Below are positions 55,896 through 64,000 of a stretch of 64,000 nt of DNA, piece by piece. Below the pieces are notes generated by a model. It did no database searches. It saw only the letters and a program-made list of their open reading frames with translations, and had not been told where the DNA came from. The stretch comes from an uncultured Prevotellaceae bacterium. Its GTDB lineage: Bacteria > Bacteroidota > Bacteroidia > Bacteroidales > Bacteroidaceae. The stretch is from the NCBI GenBank assembly GCA_900320845.1, contig ONTS01000005.1, positions 1-64,000 of the forward strand. Reading direction: 5' to 3'. Position 1 is the first letter of the stretch. Every line of letters begins with the position of its first letter. The position numbers and the translations under genes were made by a program.

Positions 55896-57164
55896 TTATC
55901 GTATCTTTAGTGTGATGATGGCGAGTGCTGCCAACAGGATGGTAACTATCCAGAAGCGCAATGTTATCTTAGTCTCAAACAACACGTTGCGCGGTCGCTT
56001 CAGCAGGTACGAGCATCCCTCCACGAGGTCTTTGTCGGTAGTGCGGAAATGGTCGTGAATGGGAGTGCGTTTGAAGATGCGCTGCTTGCGACCTTTGCGC
56101 TTTCCTAACTTATAGTAGCTCACCTGCATGATAACGCTTAGCGACTCGATGAAGAAGATGCCGCACAGCAATGGCAGTAGCAGCTCTTTGTGGATGATGA
56201 TAGCCGAAACGGCTATGATTCCTCCGATGGTTAGCGAGCCAGTGTCGCCCATGAATACCTGAGCTGGGAACGTGTTGTACCATAAGAAGCCTAATAGCGC
56301 TCCGACAAAGGCACACATGAATACCACAAGTTCCTGACTATCGGGTATATACATAATGTTGAGGTAGGCAGCGTACTCTATGTGGCTACTCACATACGCC
56401 AATATGCCTACAGCTATGCCTATGATGGCTGAGTTGCCGGCGCACATGCCGTCCATACCGTCGTTGAGGTTAGCACCGTTAGACACTGCCGTGACAACGA
56501 TGATGACCATCAGCATGAACAATATCCAGCCACCGATCTCTTTGTTGTCGCCCAAGAAGCCCATCAGGTCGCTATAGTCAAGGTTCTGGTTTTTTACAAA
56601 CGGGATGGTGGTTTTCAGCGATTTCGTCGCTTCCTTGCTATGGTTGACCACCACTTCAGTCTTATTCTTCTGTGTCTCTACGTTCTCGTTGATCTTAGCG
56701 TCGGGGCTTAGCCACAGCATCAGGCCTACTATGAGTCCCAGTCCTACCTGACCCACAATCTTGAACTTACCTTTCAGTCCCTCTTTGTGGTGGTGGAATA
56801 TCTTGATGTAGTCATCTAGTCCGCCAAGCAGTCCCAACCACAGCGTGGTAACTATCATCAGTATGAGGTATATGTTGCGCAAGCGGCCAAAAAGGAGCAC
56901 CGGTACCAGTATGGCAACAATGATTATGATGCCTCCCATAGTAGGAACACCCACCTTACTTAGCCCATATGGATCTATTTTGACATCTCGTGCTGTCTCA
57001 GTTATTTGTTTTTTCTTCGAATATTTGATAAACCACCCGCCAAACCATACACTGATGATGAGCGAAAGCATCAGGGCCAGCAGAGAACGGAAGGAGATAT
57101 ATCCCCAGATGTGTGCGCCCGGCACACCAAACTGTTCTAAAAAACGGAAGAGATAGTAGAGCAT
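55896..57164 (-). CDS. mraY: phospho-MurNAc-pentapeptide transferase
   Basis: MraY makes lipid I by moving phospho-MurNAc-pentapeptide to undecaprenyl phosphate. The 422-residue membrane protein shows the DD motif in GLLGGLDDYIKI, the NGANLNDGMDGM segment and the final HDHFRTTD box. Between helices there is an insertion rich in Lys/Thr (about residues 160-205) typical of Bacteroidetes. The murF gene that precedes mraY in many bacteria is absent here; a 199-base gap takes its place. Confidence 0.95.
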   Translation of the reverse strand: MLYYLFRFLEQFGVPGAHIWGYISFRSLLALMLSLIISVWFGGWFIKYSKKKQITETARDVKIDPYGLSKVGVPTMGGIIIIVAILVPVLLFGRLRNIYLILMIVTTLWLGLLGGLDDYIKIFHHHKEGLKGKFKIVGQVGLGLIVGLMLWLSPDAKINENVETQKNKTEVVVNHSKEATKSLKTTIPFVKNQNLDYSDLMGFLGDNKEIGGWILFMLMVIIVVTAVSNGANLNDGMDGMCAGNSAIIGIAVGILAYVSSHIEYAAYLNIMYIPDSQELVVFMCAFVGALLGFLWYNTFPAQVFMGDTGSLTIGGIIAVSAIIIHKELLLPLLCGIFFIESLSVIMQVSYYKLGKRKGRKQRIFKRTPIHDHFRTTDKDLVEGCSYLLKRPRNVLFETKITLRFWIVTILLAALAIITLKIR

Positions 57165-57363
57165 AATGTTTCTGTTTATGATGAGGTAGGTGTCCTTTGG
57201 TCAGTGTCCGTCTGCCGAAGGGGCTCCGATGGCGATGCCTTATTATTGTAGTAGGTTTGGTGGAGTTATTCTTTGGGTATCCGGGAGGACAGTACCTATA
57301 TGTTGTTTACTGATGATTGTCTGTTGTAGTGGTATCCAGCATTTGTGTCTGCCATGCCTGTGT

Positions 57364-58818
57364 CTATTGTGCAAATACCTCCTCTATCACCTCGTGGTCA
57401 TTGAAGTGGTGTTTCACGCCTTTTATTTCTTGATAGTCTTCGTGTCCTTTTCCTGCCACAAGTACCACGTCGCCCTTGTCAGCCATGGTGCATGCCGTGC
57501 GAATGGCCTCTCTTCGGTCGACGATGCAGAGTGTTTTCTTCATTTGTGGGGCGTTGAGTCCGGCTGCCATTTCGTCGATGATGGTTTGCGGGTCCTCAAA
57601 GCGCGGGTTGTCGCTGGTCAGTATGACGATATCGCTTGCTATAGCTGCCTGTTGTGCCATGAGAGGGCGTTTCCCTGCATCTCTGTTGCCACCTGCTCCG
57701 CACACGGTGATGATGCGCCCCTTCCCATTTTGCACGTCGTGCAGGGCTGTAAGCACGTTGGCGAGAGCGTCAGGCGTGTGGGCATAGTCCACCACGGCAA
57801 CTCTTCCGTCGGCTGCATACACCGGCTGTAGGCGACCGCTGACGCTGTGCAGGGTACTCATGGCGAGCAGTATTTCCTCGCGGCTTTGTCCGAGCATGCG
57901 GGCGCAGCCGTAGACGGCGAGAAGGTTGCTCACGTTGAAGCGTCCTATGAACTGAACGCCTACCTCTTGTCCGTCTATTTCAAGGTACATACCTTCGAAG
58001 TGGCACTCAAGGATGTGTGCGCGGAAGTCAGCCATGCGCTGAACGGAGTACGTCTTCACCTCAGCCTTCGTGTTTTGCGTCATGAACAGACCATTCTTGT
58101 CGTCGGCATTGGTGATGGCAAAGGCTTGTTTGCCTAAGGAGTCGAAGAAAAGTTTCTTGGCGTCGCGGTAATTCTCCAGTGTCTTGTGGAAATCGAGGTG
58201 ATCTCGCGTGAGGTTGGTGAAGATGCCGCCTCTGAATGTGAGTCCGCCGATGCGGTGTTGGGCTATGGCGTGCGACGAACATTCCATGAACACATACTCG
58301 CACTGAGCATCTGCCATGCGTGCCAGCAGGCTGTTGAGTGCTATGGCGTCCGGAGTGGTGTGTGTGGCAGGAATGGCTTTGCCGTCAATGTAGTTGCACA
58401 CTGTGGAGATGAGTCCGCAGCGGTGTCCCCATTGGCGGTACATATTATATAGGAGTGTGGCAATGGTGGTCTTTCCGTTGGTACCTGTCACACCTACGAG
58501 GGTAAGGTGTCGTGACGGATGACCGTGGAAAGCCGATGCTAGAGGTCCTATTGCCACCGAGGTGTCGTCCACCTGTATGATGGTGGTGTCAGTATCGTTT
58601 TTCCAATCACCCACTTCCTCGCATACTATTGCCGAAGCACCTTGTGCCAGTACGGCAGGTATGTAGCTATGTCCGTCTGTTTGCGTGCCGCGCATGGCTA
58701 CGAACAGTCCGCCTTGGCTCACCCGACGCGAGTCAAGGGCTATGTGGTCTATGTCGACAGCCGTGCTGCCGATGATGTTGCTGACCTTTATGTCTTGCAG
58801 AATGGTGGAAAGTATCAT
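57364..58818 (-). CDS. murE: UDP-MurNAc-tripeptide synthetase (meso-diaminopimelate-adding)
   Basis: MurE adds the third residue of the stem peptide. The 484-residue protein has the ATP loop [12 protein letters not shown] (residues about 110-121) and the [10 protein letters not shown] box, where DNPR points to meso-diaminopimelate as the amino acid, in keeping with a Gram-negative cell wall. Lies between ftsI and mraY. Confidence 0.95.
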   Translation of the reverse strand: MILSTILQDIKVSNIIGSTAVDIDHIALDSRRVSQGGLFVAMRGTQTDGHSYIPAVLAQGASAIVCEEVGDWKNDTDTTIIQVDDTSVAIGPLASAFHGHPSRHLTLVGVTGTNGKTTIATLLYNMYRQWGHRCGLISTVCNYIDGKAIPATHTTPDAIALNSLLARMADAQCEYVFMECSSHAIAQHRIGGLTFRGGIFTNLTRDHLDFHKTLENYRDAKKLFFDSLGKQAFAITNADDKNGLFMTQNTKAEVKTYSVQRMADFRAHILECHFEGMYLEIDGQEVGVQFIGRFNVSNLLAVYGCARMLGQSREEILLAMSTLHSVSGRLQPVYAADGRVAVVDYAHTPDALANVLTALHDVQNGKGRIITVCGAGGNRDAGKRPLMAQQAAIASDIVILTSDNPRFEDPQTIIDEMAAGLNAPQMKKTLCIVDRREAIRTACTMADKGDVVLVAGKGHEDYQEIKGVKHHFNDHEVIEEVFAQ

Positions 58819-58871
58819 GGGTAATGGATGATGGGTGTTATGTTAATAGAGTCGTAGGTGTGTTGATGGGT

Positions 58872-61001
58872 TTAGCCCAGTCGCAGCACGGCCAACTGTT
58901 TGGGACCAATCTTGGTACCTGCGGAGATGCTTTGTTCTATAACTCTGCCTCGTCCTTCAATTTTTACCTTCAATCCTCGTTTTTCTAGCATGGAAAGTGC
59001 GTCGCGTGCACCCATACCGAGCACGTTGGGCATAATGTTGGCTTGATATTGCTCCAACTTTTTGAGGTTGAAGTTCTTGTTTGAGTAGTTGGCGGTTCCA
59101 TGTGTAGGTGCAGCTGAGCGCGGGGTGTTCTGCCATTCGCCCGAGGTCTTGTACCCCAGCTTTGTCAATACGATGTCGGTGGCTCTCAGGTCGCCGCGTT
59201 TCACGTCGGGATAGAGGCGTGCTGTTGCTTCCTTGGCTTTCTTAGAGTCGCGTTTGATGTCCTGTGCCATGATGCCTTCGGCAATATTGTGGAACACTAT
59301 TCCACTCATGGCTCCTCCTGAGCCACCATATTGTTTCTGTATGCACACAATGCACGTGTATCGGGGTTTGTCAGCGGGGAAGTATCCGCAGAAACTGAGC
59401 AGATAGCGCATAACTCCAGCGCGGTAGCCGCCAGGACCGGCAATCTGTGCAGTACCTGTCTTACCAGCCACCTTGAACAGTTTGGAGCCGGCTCTCTTTC
59501 CCAATCCTACCGACACCACCTTTTCGAGCATTTTCTGCATCTTTGCTATGGCATCCTTGTTGGCTATCTGGTCTTTCATGACTACCGGTGCGATTTTTTC
59601 CACCACCTTGCCGTCGCGGCGTATCTCTTTGACGATGCGCGGACGCATCATCTTGCCGTTGTTAGCAATGGCGTTGTAGAATGTCAGGGTTGAGATGGGG
59701 GGCACCTGAGTGACGTATCCGATACTCATCCAAGGCAAGTCAGACTTACTCCAGCTCTTTTTTTCAGCCGGACCTTTGATTCGTGGTGGTTGATATCCAG
59801 GTAGAGGCAGTTTCAGGTCAACACCGATGCCTACGCGTCGAAGGCCTTCTACAAATGCCTGTGGGTTGGAGCGATAGCCGTTGTCTATGATGGTGCTGAC
59901 GCCGATGTTGGAGCTTTGCTGCAGAATTTCGGGCACTGTCAGGGCACCATAGCCTCCTTTCGACCAGTTGTGGTCCTTCATCTCGCGTCCATACATCATC
60001 TTCTTACCACCCATACAGTTTATTACTTGTGTGGTGTCAGTCTTTTTGTCGTCTAAGGCTACCAGTATGCTTGCAGTTTTGAAAACTGAGCCCGGTTCCA
60101 TTAAGTCGGCGATGGCATGCGGGTACTGCTCCGTGTAGGAGCCGTCGGAGTTGAGGTCGAGGTTGACCATTGCCTTGATATCACCTGTTTCCACTTCCAT
60201 GACGATGGCTACGCCAGTGTATGCACCGATTTCCGTAAGCTCTTCGCGCAGGTAGCGTTCAGCCATGTCCTGTATATTGACGTCAAGTGTGGTGACGATG
60301 TCAGCTCCGTCTATGGGTGCCTTCTCACTTATTGTGAGTATCTTGTCGCGCACTTTCGTCTGTCTTCTCCATCCGTCCTGTCCACGCAGTATGCTGTCGA
60401 AGGCCTGTTCCAGTCCTGCTCGCGGCTCGTCAAGGTCTCCGTAGATGTTGCCGAGCGTTCGTATGGCGAGACGGTCGAACGGATGTTTGCGTGCAGCGTT
60501 GTCTTCAGCCGTGAAACCACCTTGATAGGGGAGCAGACGGAACAGAGGGAGCTTTTTTACTTCCTGCAGTGTGTTGTAGTCAATGCGTTTCGGCCACAAT
60601 GCCCAGTGCTGCGACTGTTTCTTTTTGCCTTGTTCGATGTTGGCACGTATCTCGTCAGCACTCTTTTCGGGGAATATTTGGTGCATTCTGTCGCACAATG
60701 TGTCCAAAGACTGCTCCAGCATGGCACTCTTACGTGCACCACCGGCTTTGAAGTCCATGAAGATGCGGTATTCGGGCAAGGTGCTTGCCATGAGCTGACC
60801 GTCACAACTGAGTATGTTGCCACGATGCGCTGGGTCGGGAAGACTATCTACTTTAAGACGCGAGAAGACCTTTTCCCAATAAGGACGCTTCACAGTCATT
60901 GTGTGGATTACCTTACCGATGATTAAAAACCCAAACACGATCATTACAACGATGATGCCTGAGTAGCGTGGCATGGTCTTCTTTTTGTCGAGTTTGCTCA
61001 T
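58872..61001 (-). CDS. ftsI: penicillin-binding protein (FtsI/PBP3-type transpeptidase) with PASTA domain
   Basis: A division transpeptidase of 709 residues anchored by one N-terminal helix (IIVVMIVFGFLIIGKVI, 16-32). The active-site motifs are SVFK at 305-308, SSN at 363-365 and KTG at 514-516. The last 60 residues (from IMPNVLGMGARDALSMLEK) form a PASTA domain, seen in Bacteroidetes and Gram-positive division PBPs but not in E. coli FtsI. Confidence 0.95.
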   Translation of the reverse strand: MSKLDKKKTMPRYSGIIVVMIVFGFLIIGKVIHTMTVKRPYWEKVFSRLKVDSLPDPAHRGNILSCDGQLMASTLPEYRIFMDFKAGGARKSAMLEQSLDTLCDRMHQIFPEKSADEIRANIEQGKKKQSQHWALWPKRIDYNTLQEVKKLPLFRLLPYQGGFTAEDNAARKHPFDRLAIRTLGNIYGDLDEPRAGLEQAFDSILRGQDGWRRQTKVRDKILTISEKAPIDGADIVTTLDVNIQDMAERYLREELTEIGAYTGVAIVMEVETGDIKAMVNLDLNSDGSYTEQYPHAIADLMEPGSVFKTASILVALDDKKTDTTQVINCMGGKKMMYGREMKDHNWSKGGYGALTVPEILQQSSNIGVSTIIDNGYRSNPQAFVEGLRRVGIGVDLKLPLPGYQPPRIKGPAEKKSWSKSDLPWMSIGYVTQVPPISTLTFYNAIANNGKMMRPRIVKEIRRDGKVVEKIAPVVMKDQIANKDAIAKMQKMLEKVVSVGLGKRAGSKLFKVAGKTGTAQIAGPGGYRAGVMRYLLSFCGYFPADKPRYTCIVCIQKQYGGSGGAMSGIVFHNIAEGIMAQDIKRDSKKAKEATARLYPDVKRGDLRATDIVLTKLGYKTSGEWQNTPRSAAPTHGTANYSNKNFNLKKLEQYQANIMPNVLGMGARDALSMLEKRGLKVKIEGRGRVIEQSISAGTKIGPKQLAVLRLG

Positions 61002-61115
61002 GGTGACGAATGGAGATATTTGGGCTTATATGTTAGATTGTTATTTCGTTGTCGGTTTTGTTCGTTGTTTTTGGGGTGTGAGTATATGCTGTCGGTTAGT
61101 AAGTGGGGTAGGGTG

Positions 61116-61664
61116 TCACTCTTCTACTTCTATATAAAAAGGAGGTTGCTCGAGTGCTTTGAGTGTGGTGTCTTTGTTTTCTTTCAGTTTTTGGAGCACG
61201 TTGGTTTCGCGTGTGAGCTCTGTCAGTTCACTGCTCATGCTCAGGCTCTTCTTCTGTATGTCCTGCAACTCTTGTTCCAGTTGTGCAATCTCTATCTGTG
61301 CAGACTGGCAGCGGTAGCGGTTGCTGATGTACACTAACATGAAAACCGTGATAAGCAGTATGACGCCTACCTGTGCCTTCACCTGTTTGGCGTTGAGTAT
61401 GTCGCCACCCAGAATCTTACGCAGTGTAAACTGGCTGGAGTTTGGGTGCTCCTCTTCTACAGCCGTCTTGCGTATCATCTCTTTCAGCGACACGTCTTCA
61501 CTGTCGTTGTCATGGCTTTTGGTTTCGGTCACATCCTCATCGCTGTCGGCAGCAGGAGCGGTGGCGGTTTCTTCGTCAACGCTCTCACTGTTGGTGATGA
61601 TTAGCTGCGGAATAGCTTCTGGCTCAACAGGGATGATCTGCTCGTTATCGTCTTGTGGTTTCAA
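61116..61664 (-). CDS. FtsL-like division protein
   Basis: The 182-residue protein occupies the ftsL position between rsmH and ftsI. An acidic N-terminal cytoplasmic part of about 90 residues is followed by one membrane helix (VGVILLITVFMLVYIS, about 97-112) and a coiled-coil-like tail (IEIAQLEQELQDIQKKS). Sequence identity to model FtsL is not expected; the call rests on size, topology and position. Confidence 0.75.
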   Translation of the reverse strand: MKPQDDNEQIIPVEPEAIPQLIITNSESVDEETATAPAADSDEDVTETKSHDNDSEDVSLKEMIRKTAVEEEHPNSSQFTLRKILGGDILNAKQVKAQVGVILLITVFMLVYISNRYRCQSAQIEIAQLEQELQDIQKKSLSMSSELTELTRETNVLQKLKENKDTTLKALEQPPFYIEVEE

Positions 61665-61737
61665 TGTGTTAGGCGATATTATGGGTTATGACTTATCGTT
61701 CTCGTGTGTCAGCTATATGCTGTGCAGGGCGTTATTC

Positions 61738-62691
61738 TTATTTCTTTATGCCCACTCTCATCTTAGCGCTTCGGCTTCGTGGGTTGTTCTGCTGTTCCTC
61801 TTCCGACGGCACCACCACTTTTCCTCGCTGTGTGTCGAAGGGTGTCTGTCTATTGCCGTAGATGTCTTCGGCTATTCGTCCCTCAATGTTTCCCGAACGC
61901 AGGAAGAGTTTCACCAGTCTGTCCTCCAGCGAGTGGTATGTGATGACCACCAGTCTTCCTCCCGGTCGCAGCAGTCGTGCCGCTGCTGTGAGCAGACTGC
62001 TCAGTGCTTCCATCTCGCTGTTCACCTCTATGCGCAGAGCCTGAAATACTTTGGCGAGCTCTTGTTTGCGTCTATCGCCTCGCATCATGCTGTCAGCGAT
62101 ATCAACCAGCTGGTAGGTGGTCTCAATGGGGCTCTGACTACGTTGTCTGACTACAGCAGCTGCCAGCCGATGGGCGTTGTGCAGCTCGCCGTATAGTCTG
62201 AAAATATTGCACAGTTGCTGTTCGCTGTAGGTGTTGAGCACCTGTGCGGCAGTGAGTGGCGCCTGCCTGTTCATACGCATATCTAACGGGGCATCGCTGC
62301 GGAAAGAGAAACCGCGCTCGGCGGTGTCGAAGTGGTGACTGGAGACGCCCAAATCGGCTAAGATTCCGTCTACACTCTCCACGTCGTAGTAGCGCATCCA
62401 TTGCCACAGGTAACGGAAGTTGCTGCGTATCAGCTGCAATGGTGTGGCGTAGAGCTGTGTGTTGTCGTTGTTTGTCTTGCGACGCTGACAGCCACGTGCT
62501 ATGGCGTCAGCATCTTGGTCGAGGGCAAACAGCCTGCCGTTGCCCTGCAGCCGACGTAGTATTTCGTCGCTATGTCCGCCACCGCCGTAGGTGACGTCCA
62601 CGTAAGTGCCGCCTTGATGTACATTCAAAGCATCGATGCTCTTGCTCAGCAACACAGGCACATGATAGGGTACGCAACTATTGTCTGTCAT
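61738..62691 (-). CDS. rsmH: 16S rRNA (cytosine-1402-N4)-methyltransferase
   Basis: RsmH (MraW) methylates C1402 in the ribosomal P site. The 317-residue protein has the SAM-binding DVTYGGGGHSDEIL (about 32-45) and the conserved GILADLGVSSHHFD (about 109-122) and SLEDRLVK segment. It follows mraZ by 14 bases as the second gene of the cluster. Confidence 0.96.
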   Translation of the reverse strand: MTDNSCVPYHVPVLLSKSIDALNVHQGGTYVDVTYGGGGHSDEILRRLQGNGRLFALDQDADAIARGCQRRKTNNDNTQLYATPLQLIRSNFRYLWQWMRYYDVESVDGILADLGVSSHHFDTAERGFSFRSDAPLDMRMNRQAPLTAAQVLNTYSEQQLCNIFRLYGELHNAHRLAAAVVRQRSQSPIETTYQLVDIADSMMRGDRRKQELAKVFQALRIEVNSEMEALSSLLTAAARLLRPGGRLVVITYHSLEDRLVKLFLRSGNIEGRIAEDIYGNRQTPFDTQRGKVVVPSEEEQQNNPRSRSAKMRVGIKK

Positions 62692-62705
62692 GCTGCGGGG
62701 CGGTA

Positions 62706-63176
62706 TTAGATGAGTGGTGTCTCGGGTGTGGCTGTGCCTAATAGTTCTTCGAGAGCGGCACTAAAAGCCGTTCCTTCCATAAAGGGTTTCTCCGTTGCAG
62801 TGGCCGACCACAGTTCAATAGTGTCACCCATGCCAATACAACGCACGGAGGTACTGATGGATGCTATCTGCAAATAGCGCTTCGGAATAAGAATACGACC
62901 GTTGCTGTCGAAGTCCATGCGTTCCACATCAGATACAAATTGTCTGAATATCTGCTGGTGCTGTGCGTTCCATCGGTTCAGACGCGAACGCAAAAAGTCC
63001 ATCTGTTCGTTCCACACACTTTCAGGATATACCACCAGACAAGGCTGAAACACATCCTTACGCAACACAATGCGCTCCTCGGCGGCAGCCAGAAGTTCAC
63101 GTCTGAACACTGCCGGGAAGAATATGCGACCTTTGTTGTCGATTTTGGCTTCTATGTTACCTAAAAAGCGTGGCAT
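62706..63176 (-). CDS. mraZ: transcriptional regulator MraZ
   Basis: MraZ is a ring-forming DNA-binding protein with two AbrB-like halves that controls its own cluster. The 156-residue protein has DNKGRIFFPAVFR (about 13-25) and the second half DSNGRILIPKRY (about 91-102). Its predicted binding sites lie 42-66 bases upstream, so autoregulation is expected. Confidence 0.95.
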   Translation of the reverse strand: MPRFLGNIEAKIDNKGRIFFPAVFRRELLAAAEERIVLRKDVFQPCLVVYPESVWNEQMDFLRSRLNRWNAQHQQIFRQFVSDVERMDFDSNGRILIPKRYLQIASISTSVRCIGMGDTIELWSATATEKPFMEGTAFSAALEELLGTATPETPLI

Positions 63177-63199
63177 GCTTGAGATTTTTTATCGGACTT

Positions 63200-63207
63200 C
63201 AAAGGTA
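63200..63207 (-). promoter_or_regulatory. -7 element of the mra/dcw promoter
   Basis: Minus-strand TACCTTTG lies 24 bases before the mraZ ATG. The MraZ boxes begin 11 bases further upstream and so cover the -33 region. Confidence 0.65.
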
Positions 63208-63217
63208 AGAACTTTTT

Positions 63218-63242
63218 CCCCACCTTTCCCCACTTTCCCCCA
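63218..63242 (-). promoter_or_regulatory. MraZ operator: three TGGGG boxes
   Basis: On the minus strand TGGGG occurs at 63238-63242, 63228-63232 and 63218-63222, each ten bases from the next. This matches the known MraZ operator of three TGGGN repeats with five-base spacers. MraZ bound here would cover the -33 region of the promoter. Confidence 0.85.
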
Positions 63243-64000
63243 AAATTTTTCATTAGGGTGAAAAAAGCTGCAAAATAGCGTTTGTAGGGCGTTTTAGAGG
63301 GGTTGAATATGGGCGCTAATAGGAAAAAATAACGCTATACCCTTGGCTGTTTTTGCACAGGGTGAAGAAAAAAGTGCAGAATGTGGGGATTTTTCCTTTG
63401 GCCGAGAGTGATACATGCGGTGTGTTCCGAGGGGTCTTCCCTGTCCGTTTTCGTGCTCGTTATATGGGTGATTTGCTTGTAAAACGAGAGCTGTTAGGCA
63501 GCGTTGCGGGAGTGATTTGCCGTAGAATGGGAGAGATATTGCAGGATAACAGAAGCAATTTATTCCTGATAGGGAAGTTATTAGTGTCAATCCTGAAAGT
63601 CATTGAGTGATGGCCAAAAACCAATCTCGTTGACTTTGGTCACCAATCTCGTCGATTTTGGTATGCAACCGTTCCTCTTTCATTTTTCGAATGAGCAACA
63701 AAGGCAAAGCAATAGTGATATTTTTGCTTTCCAAAATTGCAGATTTAGTTGCCCGATTTTGCCATCCAAAAGGACTAATATTTCCTGCTGGATGTTCCTT
63801 GTGTGATGGCCAGGTGAGAAAAGGTTAACAATCAGGTGTGTTTCGATCGGCTTACGGGTGCATAAATGTGCGTCTGCAGATGGTTGCTGATAGGTGTGTA
63901 AGTTGTTGATAATCCACATATTTTCGCTTCTCGTGCGTGTCTTCGTGCGCTCGCGTTCTTATTTTTTAAGAGTATGTCAGCAGGTTTCAACTTTTCTTTT
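63243..64000. other. 758-base stretch without a supported gene
   Basis: The region holds no reading frame that I can support; a 98-codon minus-strand frame at 63294-63590 has no start context or motif. It contains the repeat array at 63621-63670 and two overlapping near-matches to the DnaA box around 63904-63918. The remainder is T/G-rich without recognised elements. Confidence 0.5.
63621..63670. repeat. 22-bp-period palindromic repeat array, two units
   Basis: Units begin at 63621 (CCAATCTCGTTGACTTTGGT) and 63643 (CCAATCTCGTCGATTTTGGT), 22 bases apart, and end in the TATGCAACC flank seen with other copies. Confidence 0.75.

Noticed and set aside
57411..57419. TGTTTCACG sequence in murE as a third parS
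   Set aside because: Only the left half of parS is present; the right half does not match.
63294..63590. 98-codon minus-strand frame near the right edge
   Set aside because: No promoter, no motif and atypical composition; kept as non-coding.
1..64000. tRNA or rRNA genes
   Set aside because: The gaps were scanned by eye for T-loop and cloverleaf patterns and none was convincing; a covariance search would be decisive.

Overview
The window looks like a chromosomal stretch from a Bacteroidales bacterium, most likely Prevotellaceae. Evidence: repeated Bacteroidetes-type promoter -7 elements (TAnnTTTG), type IX secretion genes (PorU, PorV), paired PpiC/SurA-like proteins next to an OstA-like protein and MutL, a division/cell-wall cluster lacking murF and ddl, and a DUF285 (BspA-like) surface protein. 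No rRNA, tRNA, intact transposase, phage or CRISPR array was found.

Layout. 0-8.7 kb: tail of an unknown gene, mnmG, a uracil-glycosylase-like gene, a 5'-truncated gene, apt, uvrC (with a perfect parS site on its start codon), dtd, deoC, and a converging trans-prenyltransferase gene. 8.8-11.7 kb: polA, preceded by three 22-bp repeats. 11.7-13.5 kb: a decayed stretch with a frameshifted pseudogene, a diverged second copy of the polA 3' end, recurring short motifs, a 22-bp repeat array and a strongly structured RNA candidate with its own promoter. 13.5-16.5 kb: a 49-codon ORF abutting a secreted 14-repeat DUF285 protein, then a small partner protein. 16.7-19.3 kb: three secreted proteins of unknown function on the minus strand. 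19.5-26.8 kb (plus): GNAT-like protein, parE, S41 protease, argS, RNase H-like protein. 27-36 kb (minus): HhH protein, Na+-symporter, then ppiC-surA-ostA-mutL. 36.3-38.8 kb (minus): CBM20-4-alpha-glucanotransferase. 39-46.3 kb (plus): FAH protein, porU, porV, ispF, ECF sigma factor and a putative anti-sigma protein. 46.6-63.2 kb (minus): the mra/dcw cluster mraZ-rsmH-ftsL-ftsI-murE-mraY-murD-ftsW-murG-murC-ftsQ-ftsA-ftsZ, headed by a textbook MraZ operator.

How it fits together. PorU and PorV form the cell-surface attachment step of type IX secretion, and the DUF285 protein ends in a tail resembling those of type IX cargo. PpiC/SurA and OstA-like proteins serve outer-membrane protein and LPS transport. 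The mra/dcw genes make and divide the wall. The least explained elements are the structured RNA at 13.2-13.4 kb and a dispersed family of palindromic repeats with an exact 22-bp period, found between genes at 12.7, 18.7, 46.5 and 63.6 kb and possibly in diverged form before polA.
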